Source: Caenorhabditis elegans (Eukaryota; Nematoda; Chromadorea; Rhabditida; Rhabditidae). Taken from it: a stretch of DNA of 64,000 bases. A program made the translations under genes and the position numbers. Of this stretch, positions 57,654 to 64,000 are shown piece by piece (position 1 is the stretch's first letter; each line of letters begins with the position of its first letter). The notes beneath the pieces were generated by a model. The model had not been told where the DNA came from, did no database searches, and saw nothing but the letters and a program-made list of their open reading frames with translations. The DNA is taken from NCBI RefSeq assembly GCF_000002985.6, contig NC_003283.11:15501501-15565500 (forward strand), read 5' to 3'.

Positions 57654-60600
57654 AAGATATCAATATTTTTGAAGCCGAAAATAATAAAATTATAAATCCA
57701 GACAAGGAAACGGAAGAAAACTGCGTGCGGCGTGGAAGAATTTTCAATTAATTTTTTTGAAAAATACAATGGACGACAACGCAAATGGCTATTAAAAATT
57801 CATTAAATGGTGTTCGACGGAAAATCGTAAGGAAATTGTTTTGGAGCGGTAGGGAAAATTATGTTGATGTCTAAAAGTGAAAAAGTACATTTGAAATAAC
57901 TCTGGAAACTCTCTGGGAATCCCATTAAAAAGTATAAAATGACCAAAAATCAGGGATATTCGTATCGGAAAAAGAAAACAGAATGAGAAGGCATGAGGGG
58001 GTGGGATGGAGAATTGTAAATTTAATTGGCTCACGGAGCATTCCGAAATAGTGGTCAGTAGCAATGGCAGGCTTTTGATAGAATTTTTTTGGAAGTTTAT
58101 GAGATTTTTCTGAAGAATTTTGAAATTTTTCAGAAAGACACAAAAATAAAATAAAACTTTGTGACATTTTGAACGGCGGAAATCTTTATGTTTTGAACTT
58201 TTTCGTCCAGTCCAAAAATTCAAACCTCATCCCAAGAGACTTGGAATCAAAAAGAAGAGGGCTTGTCCTTTTTTTTCAGAACGACATTTTCGATCAGATA
58301 AAATCTTTGTAAATCACCTCCCTAGAAATACTTCCCGAAAAACAAAAGTATACATGATTTTGACACGTTCATTTCAAGTCTAATTGAATTTTTCATAGGG
58401 AACAAGAGAGCGCAGACAACTAGACAGTCTAACACTCTCCGCGCACTGCACACTCTCTTGCCGCACACATTTAAACCGTCATAACTTAATTGAAAGTGAT
58501 CAGAATTAAGTTTCTCAAATTCATAAATCAATTGATTCCGAAAATTTTGAAACTCTAGTTTATCTCGTCCAAGGTAGAAATAATCCAGCGAAAAAAAAAA
58601 ACCAAAAATACTCGAGTAGTCTACAACCTTTACTCCCCCTTCCCTTTGTTCTTTAGCAAAAAGAAAAGCACAAAAAATTAAAAATTCAAATACTCTTTGT
58701 TGGTGAGCCGAACAAGTCATGTGAGAAAAAAAGTGATATACTTCCCGAAGAACAGAATATACCAAAAAAACTTTTTGAAAATACAAAAAAAAGGAAAGAA
58801 ATGTGTCCGGAAAGTGACATTGTGTCGAGTTTTCGTTTGGATTTGTTTTAAAAAACGAACGAACTTTTATAAAAACTTTACCAAGTTTATAAATTCCGCA
58901 CTTTAATGAACTTTTATTGAATAATCATAAGAAATCGAAAATTCTTGAATTTTCGGTTATTTTTCCAGACAGGTGACTGACATTTTTTAATAAATTTCCT
59001 TCCTTATTATGTCCATGAAATTTTAGACAGTTCAGATGATTTTCAAGAATTGCCCAATTTGCATGTACATTTTTGGATGTCCACAGTGAAATGGTTAGAA
59101 CAAAGTTTGAAAAAATGTAAGCAGTTGGAATTTAAACTTTTTAAAAATCATGACTCTAAAGCTTTCCAGAAGCAAAACAAAAAACTAGTCTAGACGTACT
59201 CACGGACACAAATAAAATAGTGAAACCCGGAAAAATAGGGTCCAGTGAGGGGGGGGGGGAGATAAAATAAATGGGAATAAATTGGAGAAGTTTAGTGAGC
59301 TCCCCCACTTTTTTTGCGAAATGTGTTTAGAGTTTTACTGGTGAAAAAAAAAGAATGGGCAGGCAATGGGTGAGAGGAAATGGAAGAAAAATGGGATATA
59401 AGTAGATTGGGAATATTCTTGAGCACCGCCAAAAATACTCATAGATCATACGGAAATTGACTTTTTTTTTATTTCTTAAAAGGTTTTTTTTTGAGATTTT
59501 ATCGCGATTTTTTGAACTCCGTGGCAGGGTGACTCAAAATGATATGTATTCAAAGAAAAAATCTTCAAATTATTCAAAATTGTCACCTAATTCCAAATAT
59601 ATATCTTTCTTTAAATTAGCTTCGAAACTCGCAAAGTTACGCCGGTTTCTACACACAGGTAGGAGAAAAGAGCGCAGACACTCTCGCACTCTCCCCGCAA
59701 CGCACACTCTCTCGCTGTCTCAACATTGACCTGCCATAACTTGCTCTAAAACGCTCAGAATTTCATGAAATTTTATAGAAATCTTAAGCAGACAATGGAG
59801 ATCCAGATTATAGAACTACATTTGCAACTAAAAATCCCACGCAGAAAAACAAGTAAATATTTCAGCTCAAAATTGTAATAAGAACACCACAAGTTCCATC
59901 TCATAAAACTCAATTTTACAACTAAAAAGTGTGCTCCGTGATGCTCCAGATGGCACATTTTAGTCACCATCAAAAATTTGAATACCCTCCCCTCTTCCCC
60001 CCCTTAGCAGCTGTTTATGCTTTTTTGAGGTTCGTAATGTGCTTGTCAACAACTTTTGTTGGTGGAGATAAAAACTAACGGGCTTTGGAAATGGTTAAGC
60101 ATTCTGTGGGGACAGAGTAAAGAATGACTTTCAAAAAATTCAAATTTCCGCCAAAATTTCATGGAGATTAATAAGTAAAGAGTGAAGGGTGTGGTTGTTC
60201 CCTTTTCATTCGAACCAAAATTGTCCTCCGATATCAAATATATAATTTTCTGGAAAATAGCTCTAGAACTCACACAGTTACGGCGCTTTTCACATACTGG
60301 TGGGGTGAAGAGAGCGCAGACGACGAGACAATCTCGCACCCTCTACTCTCCTCGCTTTGCACTCACTCTCTCTCACTGCCTACACTTTAAGAGGCCGTAA
60401 CTTTCTTCGAAAAAGTCAGATTTGATTGACATTTTGCAGATATGGGTGAAAAGCTGTGGGTGACCCAGTTTTTACAATAAGTCACAAAAAATGAAATTTT
60501 TGATTTTCAGTCAGATCTTCTTACAATCCAATTCAGCAATCCCGGTCAAAAGTTCACGCAACACATTTGGTTCCTTGTTCTCTGCTCCACGCATAATTTA

Positions 60601-63600
60601 TAAGAGACAGAATAAGCACAAGTTTCTTGTCTAGCCTCTTCAACGAAAAACCCTAGAGAACAAACTACTTTCGTACAAGAGGGGCTCAGATCAGAACACA
60701 GGAGAAATTGAGTTTTTTCTAGAAAATCCTAACTTCAAGACGACATATCTGTGTACCTATGGACAAAATTTAAAGCGAGTCTTGAAAAATTGCGGGGTCT
60801 TGATCCTAGAACATTCGGTGGCCGAGTTTTTTTTCACATTTTCGATAAAAGTTTTCTAGGCCATAAGTGACGCCATTTCTGTCTGCAAATACTATTTTCT
60901 CGAATAAGGGAAACAAGTAAAAGAAGAACACACACATCACACCCACACGACTGAAATGTTTTCAGATGAATTCTGTTCGACGCCTCTGAAAAAGCGGATG
61001 CCGTTCGCCGCCTCTATCCCTTTTTTATTCTTTTTCTTTCATTTTTCCTTCGAAAAGGCGAAGGAGAACGATAAAAACGACGAACGAAATTAGATTTCCA
61101 AAGAGTGAGAAAAAATTTTGAACGCCTGTTGGATTTTGGTGCCTGTCTCTGGCATGGCAAGAGTTGAGAAAAGGTATTCTGCGGTGGGATTTGTGGGAAA
61201 ATTAGAGTTTCACGCGACGTCCAATCAGCGTTGCACGGTGGGCGTGGTCAGCGTCACTGATTGGTCAAGCCAAAGACCCTTGGTGTGAGGAGAGCGCAGA
61301 CGACGAGACACTCTCCTTTCTCTGCGCACTCTCTCGCTGTCCACACTTCAACTTCTTTTAACTTACTTCAACACTGGCGGGTTTCTTTGAAATTTTACAG
61401 GATGACTCAGAAAACCAGTCAAATGAATCAAAAAATCAAATTTCAGATATGGGATTTTCAGATAAAAACTTGAAAATTAGTATAAAGCAGGATCCTTTAT
61501 CCGAAGTTGTTTGACATGACAAATCGAGGGAAAAAATAACACCGAGGAACTGAATTATTCATTGGAGATCTGAATGAGCACTTTCTCCAAGAGGAAAAAA
61601 CAAATTTTCGTTCGAGGTTTTTTCTTGGAAAAAGGGAATAAAAACTAAAAAAGTATTCAAATTTTCGCTTTTTTTTGGCTCCTGTTTACCGTCCAGAAGA
61701 ATTTTAGGCCATGTGCCCTTCATTGTAAAATTTTTTTTTCGAAGTTTGACCTATTTAAAAAAGAGATCATATGTGGGGCCACTCCACTTCCAAATGGCCG
61801 TGGAATTTGTTAGGCCATTTGTGACGTCACTGGGCGGCCGCGGCTGAATCGGTGGAACAGTTCCAAAAAGGATTTTCTTAATAATTAAAAAAAACACAAT
61901 TCTGTATTAACTTTTTCTAAAAAAGAGCAAAACTCGGTAGGCGGCCATGAAAGGAGAACACTCGGCCGCCATGTTTTTTAATTTTAAAAATACATTCTAC
62001 AAAAAATGAAAAAAAAATCAAAAAGCTTCAACTACTGGTCAGCAAAAACTCGCTTGTCTAGATAAAAGTCTCGCCGAGTGATTTCAATCGAAGAACAATT
62101 GAATTTGAAACAAAAAGCGGCCCGATTTTCGGAATTTTCTCTCATGCTCCACGAATACTTTTTGATGTCATTGTTGCCTGAAACGGAAATAGAACACGGA
62201 AATAGACTCAGATTTTTTTTTGAAACAAAAAACGAGAAGGCAAAATTGAATTTTTAAACAGAATTGTTGAGGCTTTTGGAAAGTTGTCTACTTATTCTAC
62301 GATACTTTGCTTATGGGGTTCAATACTTTGCAGAAATGTTGCGAAGATGAAGCAGGTTCTAAAAATAAAATTAAAATCTTGATTTTTCCCAAAAATCCGC
62401 GTCTTCCCCATTTCGGGGGATACATAAGAATCTTGGGAAAAATGGGGGATTAGTGGAGATCAAATGTGTTGCTTCCTCCTTTGTTTACTCTTCTAGTCTA
62501 TAATTCACAAATTGATGGCCGAGTTTTCTTTTAGTCCACGAAGCAAAAGACCACGGCCCCTGGTCCTGTGGTATTCGACGAAAATCGTCTTTCAAATCGT
62601 TTTTTTTTCTTCCACCAAAAAAGATGATCGTTCTTTGCAGCGATACGAAATGAACACTCAGAGTGCAGTCTTGTTAAGCAATTTTTTGATCAGAGACCGA
62701 TTGAGAGGAGGAGAATGCAACAAAACAGCTGTTATCAATAGTAGTGATAGGACAACCAATTGTTAGGGGTACTTTGATCTGAAGGGAAGTTGTGGCCGCG
62801 GTGGGGAGAAAACTCGGCCACGATTCTTGAAAATTTTGATAGCCTGGCGTTTCAAGAAGAATGTATACTCTTGTATCCATGAAAACATTGAAATTGGCAT
62901 TGAAATATGGTCTGGGGGAACTTTCGCATTGTTCATAGCTTCATTTCAGATACGCAGAAAAAGAAAACCAGAACGCCAATTTTTAAAAATAAAAGTAGCG
63001 TTTTTGGACGGAATTCTAAATATCCTCTCTCCCGTTATTTTGGGCAAGTAGCTGCTGTAAAAATTGGGAATAAGACAGCCCTGGCCGTTTTGTTTAGAGG
63101 TTCCAATCCTGATGTAGACAATTGTCAAGCTTTTTTGCATTTTATTTTTGAAAACTCTATCAAATTCTATCATGTTTAGCGGTATCATATGTCAAGTAAA
63201 GAAAAGCTCAATAAATGTTCGTTCTCTCGGGTGTTATCATTAGTGACCAAGCCGATCGTTTTGTTCTTTTTTTTTCCAATTTTCCTATATGTCCTTCAAA
63301 CAATGCCAATAACACGTGGGTACTTTGCAGGAGTTCAGATACTTTTAATGAGGTTTAGCCCATGAGAATCTATGTATCATAGATTTCCTCTAATAGTCTT
63401 GCATTAGTATTGTTTTAGAGACTTTATCTCCGCTGGTTTTGGTCCTCTCTGCCTCCCCAGTATCGTCGTTTAAGAACCACCTGAACATTTTTATTATTTA
63501 GAATTCGCATATTTGACAGTGTTCAGAATTATGGAAAACTTACAGGTTTTTAAGTTTTCTTTAGTACATCCAAATTATGTTAGTTGAATATTTAGGATCA

Positions 63601-64000
63601 GGCAAACCAGATGACCGGTTTGCAAAGATAATTTTCGAGTTTACTTTCACGTTTCAGATTTTACTAATTATGCAATTCTAGCTCCCTTTCATAAGTGCTG
63701 ACCAGATAAAGAAAACAAGTATTCAGTCTAAAAAAATATTCCCTTCTCTCAAATTCTTCAAATCCAGACTAAACAACCAAAAGCCACAACAATGTGGTTG
63801 CTTAGACAATTTAGCTTCATTTGCATGTCTGTGAGACCCTAGTCTTTGTCCATTATTCTCTGCAGACCATATTGAAAGAATTGGGACTAACGATTGCAGG
63901 CCTACAGATCACAGAAAAAGAAGAATATCACTGGCGATCAGGAAATGAAGATCTGTGGTGTGTGAGCAGTGATTGACGATATAAGCGGCTATAGAGTTCT
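57654..64000. other. Interval upstream of LGIC-2 to window end, no supportable gene
   Basis: About 6.3 kb. It contains four copies of the ~45-bp dyad motif with conserved CATAACTT-type flanks (58405, 59667, 60308, 61289), an 11-G tract (59249-59259), GGCCGAGTTTTC/GGCCAC hairpins (60822, 61932, 62517, 62793) and a CA-rich patch near 60930. The last ~800 bp are less AT-homopolymeric and may hold an exon of a gene beyond the window, but I cannot prove one. Confidence 0.55.
60190..60450. repeat. Long form of the GCGCAGAC dyad repeat
   Basis: The core AGAGAGCGCAGACGACGAGA is flanked on the left by CACACAGTTACGGCGCTTTT and on the right by GGCCGTAACTTTC, so the arms extend beyond the core dyad. Similar arrangements occur around 59630-59780 and partly at 58400-58520 and 61280-61400. 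Confidence 0.6.

Noticed and set aside
62827..63179. Overlapping 74- and 90-codon frames on the plus strand
   Set aside because: No recognisable family, no convincing splice sites, and an overlapping open frame on the other strand.
1..64000. CRISPR arrays, bacterial operons, ribosome binding sites, rRNA, spliced-leader or U6 genes
   Set aside because: None seen. The DNA is nematode nuclear; tandem arrays present are minisatellites, and I found no match to SL1, SL2 or U6 sequences by eye.

Overview
The window is nematode genomic DNA, almost certainly Caenorhabditis elegans. The evidence is short AT-rich introns with TTTTCAG acceptors, trans-splice-like acceptors just upstream of start codons, tRNA genes inside introns, TTAGGC-type telomere-like tracts, many palindromic repeats, and nematode gene families (SRH receptor, ShK domain, divergent Cys-loop channels, divergent CK1/TTBK-like kinase). 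The adjacent SRCR-protein and rpl-38 genes look like the chromosome V region I recall as C06B8/F21A3. That name is from memory and unchecked. All exon joins were made by hand from splice consensus and reading frame.

Layout. 1-9732 (+): 3' part of a giant type I membrane protein with beta-helix repeats, two SRCR domains, a CUB-like segment and a C-type lectin domain, related to Drosophila bark beetle/Anakonda. 10695-11179 (+): ribosomal protein rpl-38. 11498-20505 (-): a 13-exon orphan Cys-loop ligand-gated channel (LGIC-1). Its 2.55-kb fourth intron holds a complete opposite-strand gene (16216-18046) for a secreted EGF/ShK/nitrobindin-like protein. 20.5-27.8 kb: gene-poor and repeat-rich, with minisatellite and telomere-like tracts. 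27869-29266 (+): a class H chemoreceptor, tail-to-tail with a purple acid phosphatase (29340-31689, -). 35166-36486 (+): a coiled-coil protein, followed 271 bp later by a divergent kinase-like protein lacking the catalytic residues (36758-44930, +). The last intron of that gene contains, on the opposite strand, a small ORF and a globin (41661-43017, probably glb-14). 44.9-49.7 kb: repeats, two inverted tRNA-Ser genes and hAT-like elements. 49739-57653 (-): a nicotinic-receptor alpha-type channel (LGIC-2). 57.7-64 kb: no gene that I can support.

The most striking structure is a 4.4-kb, nearly perfect foldback element (53116-57527) inside intron 1 of LGIC-2. It has two ~2.1-2.2-kb inverted arms, an ~81-bp spacer, GGCAAACCC termini and a 9-bp target-site duplication, which together suggest a non-autonomous Mutator-like element. 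Transcription of the channel gene would produce a very long intronic hairpin. Other points of note are a tRNA-Val that fills half of a 144-bp channel intron and shares its T-run with the splice acceptor, a 418-bp hAT-like element with an 8-bp duplication, a globin with Trp at the expected CD1 position, and a dispersed ~45-bp dyad motif present about 15 times.

There is no common pathway. Two ion channels and a chemoreceptor suggest neuronal or muscle expression. The other genes are housekeeping, secreted or unknown. The only plausible co-transcribed pairs are coiled-coil/kinase-like and small ORF/globin.
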